A stretch of DNA of 47,588 nt, taken from positions 1-47,588 of the IMG/VR virus record IMGVR_UViG_3300043775_001719; one strand, written 5' to 3'. A program made the translations under genes and the position numbers. Every line of letters begins with the position of its first letter. Positions within the stretch are counted from its first letter, which is position 1. The DNA is from a virus. Shown here one piece after another: positions 1-6,667 of this stretch. Below the pieces are notes generated by a model. That model was not told where the DNA came from. It did no database searches and was given only the letters and a program-made list of their open reading frames with translations.

Positions 1-1
1 A

Positions 2-280
2 AGAAAAACAGTAAACGTAGAGGAATTAAGACTCTATGCAAATGAAATGCTCAAAGCAGATCATGGCAACGCACCATGGCGCAATGGCATCATTTTAATG
101 ATTGAACGTGTATTACATGACTCAGGTAATTACAGAGGATTCAATTACTTGTTTAGTGTTGATTGCCCAGACGGTGTACGTCCAGGAATACGCAATATAC
201 CAGGCACAACGCATGGTGTTCCGGATGATTACGAAGAACGTTTTAAAGATACAGATTGCACGAGACGGTTCTATTACTAA
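2..280 (+). CDS. Hypothetical phage protein, 5'-partial
   Basis: The reading frame is open to the left edge of the window, so the gene starts upstream; the internal ATG at 47 is probably not the start because the codons before it (VNVEELRLYANE) read like ordinary protein. About 92 residues are visible, mixed alpha/beta in character, ending in the aromatic tail RRFYY. No domain is recognised. It is followed within 15 bases by the promoter of the next gene, so it closes its transcription unit without a visible hairpin terminator. Confidence 0.7.
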   Translation, partial: RKTVNVEELRLYANEMLKADHGNAPWRNGIILMIERVLHDSGNYRGFNYLFSVDCPDGVRPGIRNIPGTTHGVPDDYEERFKDTDCTRRFYY

Positions 281-291
281 TTAAAAACCAT

Positions 292-320
292 TTGCAATTC
301 CAAACTTAGTTTGCTATAAT
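292..320 (+). promoter_or_regulatory. Sigma70-like promoter
   Basis: -35 TTGCAA (292-297), 17-bp spacer, -10 TATAAT (315-320). The ATG at 321 directly abuts the -10 box, so it cannot be in the mRNA as a start codon; the next gene must start at 354. One of a family of near-identical promoters in this window. Confidence 0.85.
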
Positions 321-353
321 ATGTTTTTACTTACACAACACGCGGAGCGCACA

Positions 354-707
354 ATGTCTACTACTTATAACTTCCCTGAATTTGATCTTAGCGATGGCGA
401 TTACTTTGATCCAGAGGATCGTGCAGTCTGGGATGAAATCAACAAGTCAATTGTATATGACTTTGAAACTGTTGAAGAAGACATGGCAGTTTACGGCTAT
501 GAAGACGTAACAGAAGAAGAGATAGACGCCTTTACAGCCGGTGCAGAGTATGCTTTTAGCAAGATGAATGAAGCATTAAAAATTGCAGGTATCAACGCTC
601 AAGTATGTTATCTAGACTTAGTTGATGGTACTGGTTACATCTTAACCCGAGTAGACGAAAGTCCAGAAGACTTTGTGAACAGAGTACTTGGAAACGTTAC
701 GGTTTAA
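354..707 (+). CDS. Hypothetical acidic phage protein
   Basis: A 117-residue, strongly acidic protein of unknown function. The start at 354 is chosen because GCGGAGCG lies at ideal distance upstream and the alternative ATG at 321 sits in the promoter. No transmembrane segment, cysteine cluster or known motif is seen. It is a single-gene unit between two promoters, which suits an early host-takeover protein, but that role is inferred from position only. Confidence 0.8.
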   Translation: MSTTYNFPEFDLSDGDYFDPEDRAVWDEINKSIVYDFETVEEDMAVYGYEDVTEEEIDAFTAGAEYAFSKMNEALKIAGINAQVCYLDLVDGTGYILTRVDESPEDFVNRVLGNVTV

Positions 708-714
708 ATATCAT

Positions 715-749
715 TTGCATACCAGCGCATAGTTTGTTATACTATGCGC
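715..749 (+). promoter_or_regulatory. Promoter overlapped by palindromic operator
   Basis: -35 TTGCAT (715-720), 17-bp spacer, -10 TATACT (738-743). The arms GCGCATAG (725-732) and CTATGCGC (742-749) form a perfect palindrome with a 9-base centre reaching about to the transcription start. It lies mostly in non-transcribed DNA, so a protein-binding site is likelier than an RNA hairpin. Confidence 0.8.
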
Positions 750-776
750 TTACTAACAAGCAATGCGGAGCACAAA

Positions 777-1076
777 ATGTCAAAAGTTATTATTAAACTT
801 GCCCCAACTAAACTACTCGCAGAACTCTACTTTGCGGAAAATAAAGTTAAGTATGCCAAAGCCTGGTTGCCATTATACACTCAACACTACCCAATCACAT
901 TGACTGAAGCTGGCATTGAAGCAGCTGAAGAGGCGTTTGACTTAACTAACAATCCAAGTCGCGAAGAAGATCGTAATAGATTTTATGGAAGACATCGTTC
1001 AGTGTCAGTGGGCGATGTAGTAGAAGTTGATGGTACTGATTACTTATGTGACTCATTTGGTTGGGTTGCGATGTAA
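777..1076 (+). CDS. Hypothetical phage protein
   Basis: A 99-residue protein starting after GCGGAGC at 777; the in-frame ATG at 744 overlaps the -10 region and is rejected. The C-terminal part (SVGDVVEVDGTDYLCDSFGWVAM) is shorter than but reminiscent of small beta-barrel phage proteins with a VGDVVEVDG turn, where the product often ends in a GW. No catalytic motif is visible. It is alone under its own operator-type promoter. Confidence 0.8.
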   Translation: MSKVIIKLAPTKLLAELYFAENKVKYAKAWLPLYTQHYPITLTEAGIEAAEEAFDLTNNPSREEDRNRFYGRHRSVSVGDVVEVDGTDYLCDSFGWVAM

Positions 1077-1083
1077 TTACTAC

Positions 1084-1112
1084 TTGCAACACCAAAATAA
1101 GTTTGCTATAAT
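1084..1112 (+). promoter_or_regulatory. Sigma70-like promoter
   Basis: -35 TTGCAA (1084-1089), 17-bp spacer, -10 TATAAT (1107-1112), followed by the recurring ATGTTTTTACTTACACAA start region. Drives the gene at 1146. Confidence 0.85.
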
Positions 1113-1145
1113 ATGTTTTTACTTACACAAACTGCGGAGCACGTT

Positions 1146-1484
1146 ATGATAAATGAACTTACAGCAAGAGTAGCAGTACAACTTGGACTCGAAGCTCAAG
1201 ACAGACTTACAAAGACTCTTACAGAGTCTGTAATCAATCAAATCGACACTATAATTAGAGCCACAGCTGAAACGGGCGACACATATGGTCAGGTTGATGT
1301 TGTTCACAACATTGGCAAATGGAATCGCTCTAGAAGTAAGGATGCAGTTTATATAGACGCACCAAGTATGTGTGTATTAGATAATGTTGTAGAAAATATC
1401 AATCGTCATTATGACGAACTTGAGTTTCAAACAGAATTTGAATTGGTTAACGACCACCCAGTAACATCTATCTGTTGGGAATAG
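1146..1484 (+). CDS. Hypothetical protein, tandem paralogue A
   Basis: A 112-residue protein of unknown function, preceded by GCGGAGC. It is clearly homologous to the next gene (1568-1906): shared features are the MxNELTA start, TESVI, GxVDVVHxxGxW in the middle and a PVTxICW end. The helical N-terminal half and beta-rich second half suggest a small compact fold. The pair is a tandem duplication that also copied promoter and leader. Confidence 0.8.
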   Translation: MINELTARVAVQLGLEAQDRLTKTLTESVINQIDTIIRATAETGDTYGQVDVVHNIGKWNRSRSKDAVYIDAPSMCVLDNVVENINRHYDELEFQTEFELVNDHPVTSICWE

Positions 1485-1505
1485 TTATGTTGGTTTAAAC
1501 AGTTC

Positions 1506-1534
1506 TTTACAAGTCAGTTTTAATTTGCTATAAT
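1506..1534 (+). promoter_or_regulatory. Sigma70-like promoter
   Basis: -35 TTTACA (1506-1511), 17-bp spacer, -10 TATAAT (1529-1534). Same start region as the promoter at 1084. Confidence 0.85.
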
Positions 1535-1567
1535 ATGTTTTTACTTACACAAACTGTGGAGCGTAAT

Positions 1568-1906
1568 ATGTTAAATGAACTTACTGCAATACAAGCAATT
1601 GAACTCGGCCGCGAGGTTCAAGCTATTATGATAGAGAAACTAACAGAGTCTGTGATTGCTCGTATAAACGGAGTAATTAAACTAAAAGCTGAAAACGGTC
1701 ACACATCCGGTGAAGTTGATGTTGTTCACCATGTTGGTGTATGGCGGCACACTAAAGGTAAAGACACAGTGTACTGCGAAGCACAGACACAAGAAATATT
1801 AGACTATGTTATAGAAAACATCGATCGTCATTATGAAGAACTTGGGTTTGACACAGAGTTTGAATTTGTTAGCGATGACCCTGTAACAACTATTTGTTGG
1901 GGGTAG
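1568..1906 (+). CDS. Hypothetical protein, tandem paralogue B
   Basis: A 112-residue paralogue of the gene at 1146, equal in length, with the same GEVDVVHHVGVW-type core and PVTTICW end. Ribosome site GTGGAGCG; the ATG at 1535 directly after the -10 box is rejected as start. Function unknown; divergence between the copies is enough to suggest different targets rather than simple dosage. Confidence 0.8.
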   Translation: MLNELTAIQAIELGREVQAIMIEKLTESVIARINGVIKLKAENGHTSGEVDVVHHVGVWRHTKGKDTVYCEAQTQEILDYVIENIDRHYEELGFDTEFEFVSDDPVTTICWG

Positions 1907-1922
1907 CTGATGTAAATAGTTC

Positions 1923-1951
1923 TTTACAAGTCAGTTTTAATTTGTTATAAT
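1923..1951 (+). promoter_or_regulatory. Sigma70-like promoter
   Basis: -35 TTTACA (1923-1928), 17-bp spacer, -10 TATAAT (1946-1951), followed by a T-rich leader to the gene at 2003. Confidence 0.85.
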
Positions 1952-2002
1952 ATGTTTTTTTAAATTGCTTTACTTTTTTAATTTTATTTAGGAGTGTACA
2001 AA

Positions 2003-2512
2003 ATGACTACAACTATTGAATCTACAGTTCCTGCTACTACAACTGCGGAAAAAACATTTACTGTCGCAGGGGTATCTTGCTTAAAAGGTGAGTACAAAGT
2101 TAGACACGCTAACAATTTAGATCGTGTGAAAGTGCTACAAGCAAACGAACACACTGACATACGTTTAATTGAGTTGCCTAACGCAATGACTAAAATGGAA
2201 GCAGTACAATACTTAATTAGCTTACCAACTAATGATGAAATTGAAGACGAATCATTAAAAACCTTCTTTGAGGACATTGATGCACAACGAGCGTTTGATG
2301 ACTTCTTATCAGCTAAAGCTCCTAAGCCACCAAAACCAGCTAAAGCTCCTAAAGAGCCCAAAGTTAAAAAAGCAGTAGCTGAGGTAGTTGAGGATCTTGT
2401 AGAGACTCCAGTTGACTTAACTGACTTGTATGAGTCAGTAGGGCTTGTTCCTCCGACTGTATATGAAGATGCAGTTGCTGAAGAATTTGATACAGAAGAT
2501 CAACCTTTCTAA
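2003..2512 (+). CDS. Hypothetical protein with conserved EKTFTVAG domain and charged tail
   Basis: A 169-residue protein after TAGGAGTG. Residues about 14-95 form a domain shared with the gene at 21409 (EKTFTVAGVS-LKG-YK, KVLQAN-HTDIRLIELPNAMTK, DIDAQ-AF). A low-complexity Lys/Pro/Ala linker (KAPKPPKPAKAPKEPK) and an acidic tail follow, both absent or different in the paralogue. This looks like a small nucleic-acid or protein-binding domain with a variable tail; function is not known. Confidence 0.8.
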   Translation: MTTTIESTVPATTTAEKTFTVAGVSCLKGEYKVRHANNLDRVKVLQANEHTDIRLIELPNAMTKMEAVQYLISLPTNDEIEDESLKTFFEDIDAQRAFDDFLSAKAPKPPKPAKAPKEPKVKKAVAEVVEDLVETPVDLTDLYESVGLVPPTVYEDAVAEEFDTEDQPF

Positions 2513-2524
2513 AAAGTAGTACAA

Positions 2525-2606
2525 ATGCCGTAAGGGTGCAGTGCAGGTGATACCTGATTGAATTGAACTGCATCTTTTAAACTACTCTAATCAAGTAGGC
2601 GGCATT
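2525..2606 (+). ncRNA. tRNA-like structured RNA without an anticodon arm
   Basis: Three mutually consistent helices: a 7-bp acceptor-like stem 2525-2531 with 2599-2605 (last pair G.U), a 7-bp stem 2536-2542 with 2567-2573 capped by hairpin CAGGT/ACCTG (2544-2556), and a 5-bp stem/7-base loop 2582-2598 directly abutting the acceptor stem, exactly the T-arm geometry of a tRNA. No D-arm or anticodon loop can be drawn. It precedes the tRNA genes on the same strand. It could be a tRNA mimic, a decayed tRNA or a new RNA. Confidence 0.55.
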
Positions 2607-2652
2607 AGTTTTAAAACTAAATAGATTACAAGATTGTAACAGAATATTTAAT

Positions 2653-2724
2653 CCGTTCTTAGCATAAAGGTAATGCCAGGTCCTCATAAGACCCACTATC
2701 TCAGTTCGACCCTGAGGGAACGGA
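2653..2724 (+). tRNA. tRNA-Met or tRNA-Ile2 (anticodon CAT)
   Basis: Acceptor CCGTTCT/GGAACGG, D-arm with GCAT/ATGC, anticodon loop CTCATAA (anticodon CAT, T33 and A37 present), T-arm CTCAG-TTCGACC-CTGAG. CCA is not encoded. CAT can mean Met or, if the C is lysidinylated, Ile(AUA), a codon common in this AT-rich DNA; the sequence alone does not decide. Confidence 0.9.
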
Positions 2725-2764
2725 TTAAATGTTTTGTAATAATACAGTTAACAACCATTTTTAT

Positions 2765-2916
2765 ACTTGAGTAACTCAGTTGGCCAGAGTTGGGGCTATT
2801 TGCATGCCCCCAGTAACAGTTGTGCCGTTAACACTATAATCGCGATATAGTTAGGAACAATCAAACTGCCCTGCATGCCCGGGGAGACGCGCGGTTCGAA
2901 TCCCGCCTCAAGTACC
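2765..2916 (+). tRNA. Expanded or interrupted tRNA-like gene
   Basis: The ends are a good tRNA: acceptor ACTTGAG (2765-2771) with CTCAAGT (2907-2913), D-arm ACTC/GAGT with a GG loop (2774-2790), and T-loop TTCGAAT with stem GCGGG/CCCGC interrupted by one extra C. Between D- and T-arm there are about 100 bases instead of about 20, including hairpins GGGGC/GCCCC (2792-2810) and ACTATA/TATAGT. It may hold an insertion or intron-like segment, have a giant variable arm, or be a pseudogene; the anticodon is not assignable. Confidence 0.5.
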
Positions 2917-2924
2917 TTCTTTAT

Positions 2925-2999
2925 GGAACTATAGTATAACAGTAGTATGCAGGTCTGCAAAACCTTGCGGTGCCGATGCAAATTTGGCTAGTTCCTCCA
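2925..2999 (+). tRNA. tRNA-Cys (anticodon GCA)
   Basis: Acceptor GGAACTA (2925-2931) with TAGTTCC (2989-2995), discriminator T and an encoded CCA (2997-2999). Anticodon loop CTGCAAA (GCA), T-arm GCCGA-TGCAAAT-TTGGC. The anticodon stem has an irregular outer pair. Cys is a rare amino acid, so this may help phage codon demand. Confidence 0.88.
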
Positions 3000-3012
3000 A
3001 AATTTAAGCATA

Positions 3013-3732
3013 TTAGGGTTTGCGTTTACAGTTATCAAAATGGTATCGTTTCATATTTCCACCTCTTCCTATTTTATTACAGTAAGGGCAGGTTAATTCA
3101 ATTTTTTGTTTTCCCTTCATTGCGGCACTTATGTTAGCTTTATGATTAGCTGATTTAAGTATACCAGTTTTAGCAGAACTTATGTTAGATTTATGATTAT
3201 CTGAAAGTTGTTTACCATTATGCGCAGACCGCATCTTAGATTTAGTTTCCTCTGAATGTCTTTTTCCTGTATTAGTAACACTTAATTTAGCTCGTGTTTT
3301 GGATGAAACAACTCTTCCTGTATTTGTAGAACTTAGCTTAGTCCGCATACTATCTGGCATACTTTTACCTTTGTTAGGCGACGGCCTTCCTGTAAGAGAT
3401 GCACTTATTTTAGCCTTATGTTCATCTGATATAGTTTTTCCTTTATTAGCAATACTGGCTGCTATAGAAAACTTTCGTCTAAGCCATCCATACAATTTAT
3501 TTGTAATTCTACAATTACCCATCATATTAGCCGCATACACTAATTTATGATTATGTGGGTAGATTTTTACAAGTAGCTGATGTGCTACATAATGAGCCTC
3601 GGGAGTTAATAATACTAAGTTACTTGGATTGTTAGAACCGCCCATACAACGAGGAATTATGTGATGCTTTTCTGTATAGTCTGCAATCATATCTTTTGCA
3701 GTTAATTGTTCATATATCTTTTGATAGTTCAT
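3013..3732 (-). CDS. HNH homing endonuclease with NUMOD3 repeats
   Basis: A 239-residue protein. Residues about 20-60 carry the HNH core EKHHIIPRCMGGSNNPSNLV followed by LTPEAH, the layout of phage HNH endonucleases. From about residue 90 there are about six repeats of the NUMOD3 type (HKAKISAS-TGR, KSKMRSAHNGK), DNA-contacting modules of homing enzymes. A CPYCN cysteine pair and a basic end close it. It lies antisense, between the tRNA cluster and a plus-strand terminator, so it probably inserted into the tRNA operon. It likely nicks or cuts a related phage allele and spreads by recombination. Confidence 0.92.
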   Translation of the reverse strand: MNYQKIYEQLTAKDMIADYTEKHHIIPRCMGGSNNPSNLVLLTPEAHYVAHQLLVKIYPHNHKLVYAANMMGNCRITNKLYGWLRRKFSIAASIANKGKTISDEHKAKISASLTGRPSPNKGKSMPDSMRTKLSSTNTGRVVSSKTRAKLSVTNTGKRHSEETKSKMRSAHNGKQLSDNHKSNISSAKTGILKSANHKANISAAMKGKQKIELTCPYCNKIGRGGNMKRYHFDNCKRKP

Positions 3733-3807
3733 TGTACTTCTCCATTTATAAAAGAAGAGGTGAAAGTGTTGAATAAATACATTGCTGGTACTCCTATATA
3801 GTATTAG

Positions 3808-3845
3808 AGCCGTTAGATATTCCAGTATCGTGAACGGCTTTTTTA
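3808..3845 (+). terminator. Rho-independent terminator
   Basis: Stem AGCCGTT (3808-3814)/AACGGCT (3833-3839) with an 18-base loop, followed by a run of T. Only oriented for plus-strand transcription, so it most likely ends the tRNA unit, now separated from it by the antisense HNH gene. Confidence 0.75.
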
Positions 3846-3928
3846 TTTATCAAAAATCAAATCAGGTTCCAACAACTGTTGCTAAATTACGCAACAAACA
3901 ACAAAAAAACTCCAAAAAAAAGCATAGG

Positions 3929-3957
3929 ATACCTGCGTTTTAACGCGGGTATTTTTG
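3929..3957 (+). terminator. Rho-independent terminator
   Basis: 11-bp stem 3929-3939 with 3942-3952 (one T.G pair), very short loop, then TTTTTG. A second plus-strand terminator just downstream of the first; together they isolate the next promoter. Confidence 0.75.
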
Positions 3958-4024
3958 TGTTTAATGCTACACTATACACAACACAACACGCGCTAAATAC
4001 GCAACGAAAAGAGCGTATTAACTC

Positions 4025-4053
4025 TTTACAATCCAACACAACTTTGTTATAAT
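4025..4053 (+). promoter_or_regulatory. Sigma70-like promoter
   Basis: -35 TTTACA (4025-4030), 17-bp spacer, -10 TATAAT (4048-4053). Drives the 4086/4312 genes and tRNA-Arg. Confidence 0.85.
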
Positions 4054-4085
4054 ATATTTTTACTTACAACACAGGAGCAAGTAGC

Positions 4086-4301
4086 ATGGCCTTAAAAGAA
4101 ACTAACAAAAACAAAACAAAACCTGCAGAGCCGGTATGTTGCGGACAAGGGTGTAACAATCATGAGAACATGAAGCCTGGCATTAAACCAGTGTCAGTAG
4201 ATAAAACGTGTAAACTAGATAACCAAATTGTATTTGGATTTATCTTAATTGTAGGCGGTGTATTCTTACTGCTCAACGCGTTTATATTCCCATTACTATA
4301 A
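4086..4301 (+). CDS. Small membrane protein
   Basis: A 71-residue protein after CAGGAGC. The N-terminal half is hydrophilic with Cys residues (CCGQGC); the C-terminal half is one transmembrane helix (VFGFILIVGGVFLLLNAFIFPLL). Probably anchored in the inner membrane with the Lys-rich N-terminus inside. It lies 10 bases before the lipoprotein gene, suggesting a shared envelope role. Function unknown. Confidence 0.75.
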   Translation: MALKETNKNKTKPAEPVCCGQGCNNHENMKPGIKPVSVDKTCKLDNQIVFGFILIVGGVFLLLNAFIFPLL

Positions 4302-4311
4302 CGGAGACACT

Positions 4312-4896
4312 ATGAAACAAACTACATTGGCATTAGCTATTATAACAGCGTTGGCATTAACGGCTTGTGGCGAGAGTGCTGAAGAAAAGCAAGCCAGGCT
4401 GATGAAAGAGCAACAAGCACAGATCCAACAGCTCCAGGCCCAACAAGTACAACAGGCCCAGATCCAACAGCAACAACAATTCCAACAACCCCAACAGTAT
4501 GCACCGCAGCCTCAAGTTATTCAACAGCCTGCAGCTCCTGTTGTAGTACAAGCCCCACATCAAGATAACACCTTAACTAACTTGGCTACAGGTGCGTTGA
4601 TTGGGCACGCATTGTCAGGTGGGTTTAATGGCGGCAGTAATAGCGCACCGGCTGAACGTATTGTAGAGCATAAGACAGTTATTGTAAATAACCATCCAGC
4701 CCCTGCAGCACCTACTACATCGTTTGCCCCACCCCCTTCTCCAGTAGTACAAGCTCCGGCTCCTGCGGCGCCAAGAGCAAGTGGAATGGATATGAACAAG
4801 CTATCGCAGTCCTCTAGTTATGCACCACGTCCAAGTACCCCTGCTCCTAGAACATCTAGCAGTATGAATATGAGTCGTTTATCAAGTAAACGATAA
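4312..4896 (+). CDS. Secreted lipoprotein, Gln/Pro-rich
   Basis: A 194-residue protein with a clear type II signal peptide: KQTT start, hydrophobic core and lipobox LTAC, so Cys19 (counting Met1) would be lipidated. The mature part begins with a Gln-rich, probably coiled-coil stretch, then a GALIGHALSGG glycine segment (glycine-zipper-like) and a long Pro/Ala/Ser-rich tail, typical of periplasmic extended linkers. The start at 4312 fits CGGAGAC and the signal peptide. Possible roles are superinfection exclusion or envelope alteration (inference). Its stop codon abuts tRNA-Arg. Confidence 0.85.
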   Translation: MKQTTLALAIITALALTACGESAEEKQARLMKEQQAQIQQLQAQQVQQAQIQQQQQFQQPQQYAPQPQVIQQPAAPVVVQAPHQDNTLTNLATGALIGHALSGGFNGGSNSAPAERIVEHKTVIVNNHPAPAAPTTSFAPPPSPVVQAPAPAAPRASGMDMNKLSQSSSYAPRPSTPAPRTSSSMNMSRLSSKR

Positions 4897-4973
4897 CTGC
4901 CTATAGCTCAAATGGACAGAGCGTTCCCCTCCTAAGGGAAAGGCTATGGGTTCAAGTCCCGTTAGGCAGGCCA
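4897..4973 (+). tRNA. tRNA-Arg (anticodon CCT)
   Basis: Acceptor CTGCCTA/TAGGCAG, D-arm GCTC/GAGC, anticodon arm TTCCC-CTCCTAA-GGGAA (CCT, reads AGG), T-arm ATGGG-TTCAAGT-CCCGT, discriminator G and encoded CCA (4971-4973). Starts directly after the lipoprotein stop, so it is processed from that mRNA. Confidence 0.92.
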
Positions 4974-4992
4974 ACTTTGATATAAAAACTAC

Positions 4993-5027
4993 TTGTATAC
5001 CAGTGCATAGTTTGTTATACTATGCAC
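4993..5027 (+). promoter_or_regulatory. Promoter overlapped by palindromic operator (GTGC variant)
   Basis: -35 TTGTAT (4993-4998), 17-bp spacer, -10 TATACT (5016-5021). Arms GTGCATAG (5003-5010) and CTATGCAC (5020-5027): both arms changed together compared with the GCGCATAG/CTATGCGC copies. Confidence 0.8.
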
Positions 5028-5054
5028 TTACTAACACACAACTAGGAGTACACA

Positions 5055-5498
5055 ATGGGATATCGTTCAGACGTTGCAATTAAGATCTATGGTAACAAAG
5101 AAAAAGTACAAAAGGTAAAAGACTTTGCTGATGCTGAGTTGATTAAGTTAGACGATGAGCAACAAGGCTTCATTAAAGATTTAATAAACCAGTCCGAAGA
5201 GTATTTAGATCGTAGCCTTTGGGAAGATGACGAAGATGAAGATGAAGCATCGTTTTTCTTCTTTGCACAATGGGTTAAATGGTACGAAGGGTATCCGGAT
5301 GTAGACTACTTTGACGCTATCTTTAAGAAAGCTAAAGAGATTGGTAAAAAAGAGGATACTGAAACTACAGACGATGACGATTCTATACTGTATGGCGAGT
5401 ATGTTAGAATAGGTGAAGACATGGATGACAACGAAGAAGACCGCTTCAATACTGGCATGGACGATCAAGTAACCATTAGACGTTCAATTGAGTATTGA
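5055..5498 (+). CDS. Hypothetical acidic phage protein (MGYRSDV family)
   Basis: A 147-residue acidic protein after TAGGAGT. The start MGYRSDVAIKIYG and a W-VKWYEGYPDVxxF motif (about residues 74-88) resemble a small protein family that I recall from phages and some bacteria, of unknown function. Asp/Glu clusters at 58-64 and 112-118 make it a possible DNA mimic or chaperone-like binder, which is speculation. Confidence 0.8.
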   Translation: MGYRSDVAIKIYGNKEKVQKVKDFADAELIKLDDEQQGFIKDLINQSEEYLDRSLWEDDEDEDEASFFFFAQWVKWYEGYPDVDYFDAIFKKAKEIGKKEDTETTDDDDSILYGEYVRIGEDMDDNEEDRFNTGMDDQVTIRRSIEY

Positions 5499-5510
5499 TT
5501 TAAATACCAT

Positions 5511-5539
5511 TTGCAAACCAACAAACAATTTGCTATAAT
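5511..5539 (+). promoter_or_regulatory. Sigma70-like promoter
   Basis: -35 TTGCAA (5511-5516), 17-bp spacer, -10 TATAAT (5534-5539). Confidence 0.85.
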
Positions 5540-5571
5540 ATGTTTTTACTTAAACACCTGTGGAGCTTACT

Positions 5572-5919
5572 ATGCCATCAATACAAGAAAAAATCACTAC
5601 TGACATCCACAACACATTTGCGAAGTATGGGTTTGAACCAGTAACTGTTAAATCAGTTAGCAACATGGGTTATTGGAGCATTCAACGTCCAGATGACTTA
5701 ACAGAGTACGGACGTGTAGGATTTAACTTCCAAGGTAGCTACAACATCTTTAGCATTAAGATTGGTGATCGTAAAATTGAAAGCCAACCCGGCCGTGCAG
5801 ATTACTTTGACTTTCACATTAACACAAGTGAAAATGACAAGTATCAAAACTTTAAGGAAGTTTTAGCTAAAGAGTTGTTTGAATTGAACTACGAATTAGA
5901 TAGTGAGGTTGCAGCATGA
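5572..5919 (+). CDS. Hypothetical phage protein
   Basis: A 115-residue soluble protein; start at 5572 after GTGGAGC rather than the in-frame ATG at 5560, which overlaps the ribosome site. Mixed alpha/beta, no known motif. Its stop overlaps the next gene by 4 bases (ATGA), so the two are translationally coupled. Confidence 0.8.
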   Translation: MPSIQEKITTDIHNTFAKYGFEPVTVKSVSNMGYWSIQRPDDLTEYGRVGFNFQGSYNIFSIKIGDRKIESQPGRADYFDFHINTSENDKYQNFKEVLAKELFELNYELDSEVAA

Positions 5920-6104
5920 TTCCAGTAGACGCAGAAGTTATTAGACACTCAACATCTGGGTACACAGTTAAACTGTATGTACCTGTGCCCAACCAAGTTA
6001 GTATGGATAAGTTCTACTTTACAGGTGATTCTAAGACCCAAGCTATATCTAAAGCCAGGGCTAAAGCAAGAGCATGTGGTTACAAATTAAATATGGTGAT
6101 GTAA
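5916..6104 (+). CDS. Small basic hypothetical protein
   Basis: A 62-residue protein starting in an ATGA overlap with the gene before. Beta-rich first half, basic second half (SKARAKARACGYK). The fold could be a small RNA- or DNA-binding domain, but no family is recognised. Confidence 0.7.
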   Translation: MIPVDAEVIRHSTSGYTVKLYVPVPNQVSMDKFYFTGDSKTQAISKARAKARACGYKLNMVM

Positions 6105-6217
6105 TGAAAGCATTAACGGTTCTCGTGTATATCGCATGGCTTGGTGTATTAGCTATGTTAGTATGGAGAGTAATTGATTTAAATACTACTTGCGTTATCA
6201 ATAGCAGTTTGCTATAA
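6104..6217 (+). CDS. Very small membrane peptide
   Basis: A 37-codon frame starting inside the TAATG stop/start overlap. Sequence is one transmembrane helix (LTVLVYIAWLGVLAMLVW) with a short tail. The 3' end runs into the next promoter, and translation coupling is the only start evidence, so it is less certain. Confidence 0.5.
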   Translation: MKALTVLVYIAWLGVLAMLVWRVIDLNTTCVINSSLL

Positions 6218-6218
6218 T
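6190..6218 (+). promoter_or_regulatory. Sigma70-like promoter
   Basis: -35 TTGCGT (6190-6195), 17-bp spacer, -10 TATAAT (6213-6218). Confidence 0.8.
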
Positions 6219-6251
6219 ATGTTTTTACTTACACAATAACTGGAGCACACT

Positions 6252-6530
6252 ATGTCAAAATTTAGTAACACACTTGATCAGTACATTGAACAAGAAGACA
6301 TTTGGCACTTTGAAGGCGAAACAGGTGTTCGCAACTTGAAGGAAATTATTTCAACAATTGGGTATAGCGGCTACGGTGGCGTATTAGAAAACTTCCTAGC
6401 TGACAACAGTGGTTGCATTGAAGCAATGATTGAATGGATCAAAGCTAATGACTACTCAGGTGATTGGGATATGTTAGTATCAGCAGAGCTTGCTCCAGTT
6501 AAAGAAGACGAAGAAGAGGATGCAGAATGA
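6252..6530 (+). CDS. Hypothetical acidic protein
   Basis: A 92-residue protein after CTGGAGC with a helical core, a glycine turn (GYSGYGG) and an acidic end (EDEEEDAE). Likely soluble. First gene of a five-gene operon joined by short overlaps; unknown function. Confidence 0.78.
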   Translation: MSKFSNTLDQYIEQEDIWHFEGETGVRNLKEIISTIGYSGYGGVLENFLADNSGCIEAMIEWIKANDYSGDWDMLVSAELAPVKEDEEEDAE

Positions 6531-6667
6531 ATCAAGAACTAGTTGATAAAGTGTTAGCACAGATTGTAAGTGATGTTAGGTTCCAAGACTACACAGCTAT
6601 TGAAGAACTGTTAACAGCTATTCCTGAACACCTATTAGTAGGGTTCCTTGTAGAAGGTGATGTGTAA
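6527..6667 (+). CDS. Small helical hypothetical protein
   Basis: A 46-residue frame, ATG overlapping the previous stop (ATGA) and its own stop overlapping the next start (TAATG). Predominantly helical and acidic (ELVDKVLAQIV, AIEELLTAI). The two perfect overlaps support translation despite the small size. Confidence 0.65.
   Translation: MNQELVDKVLAQIVSDVRFQDYTAIEELLTAIPEHLLVGFLVEGDV

Noticed and set aside
2525-2606. Hammerhead ribozyme or riboswitch
   Set aside because: The three-way junction lacks the CUGAUGA and GAAA core, and no coding gene follows directly; the tRNA-like geometry fits better.
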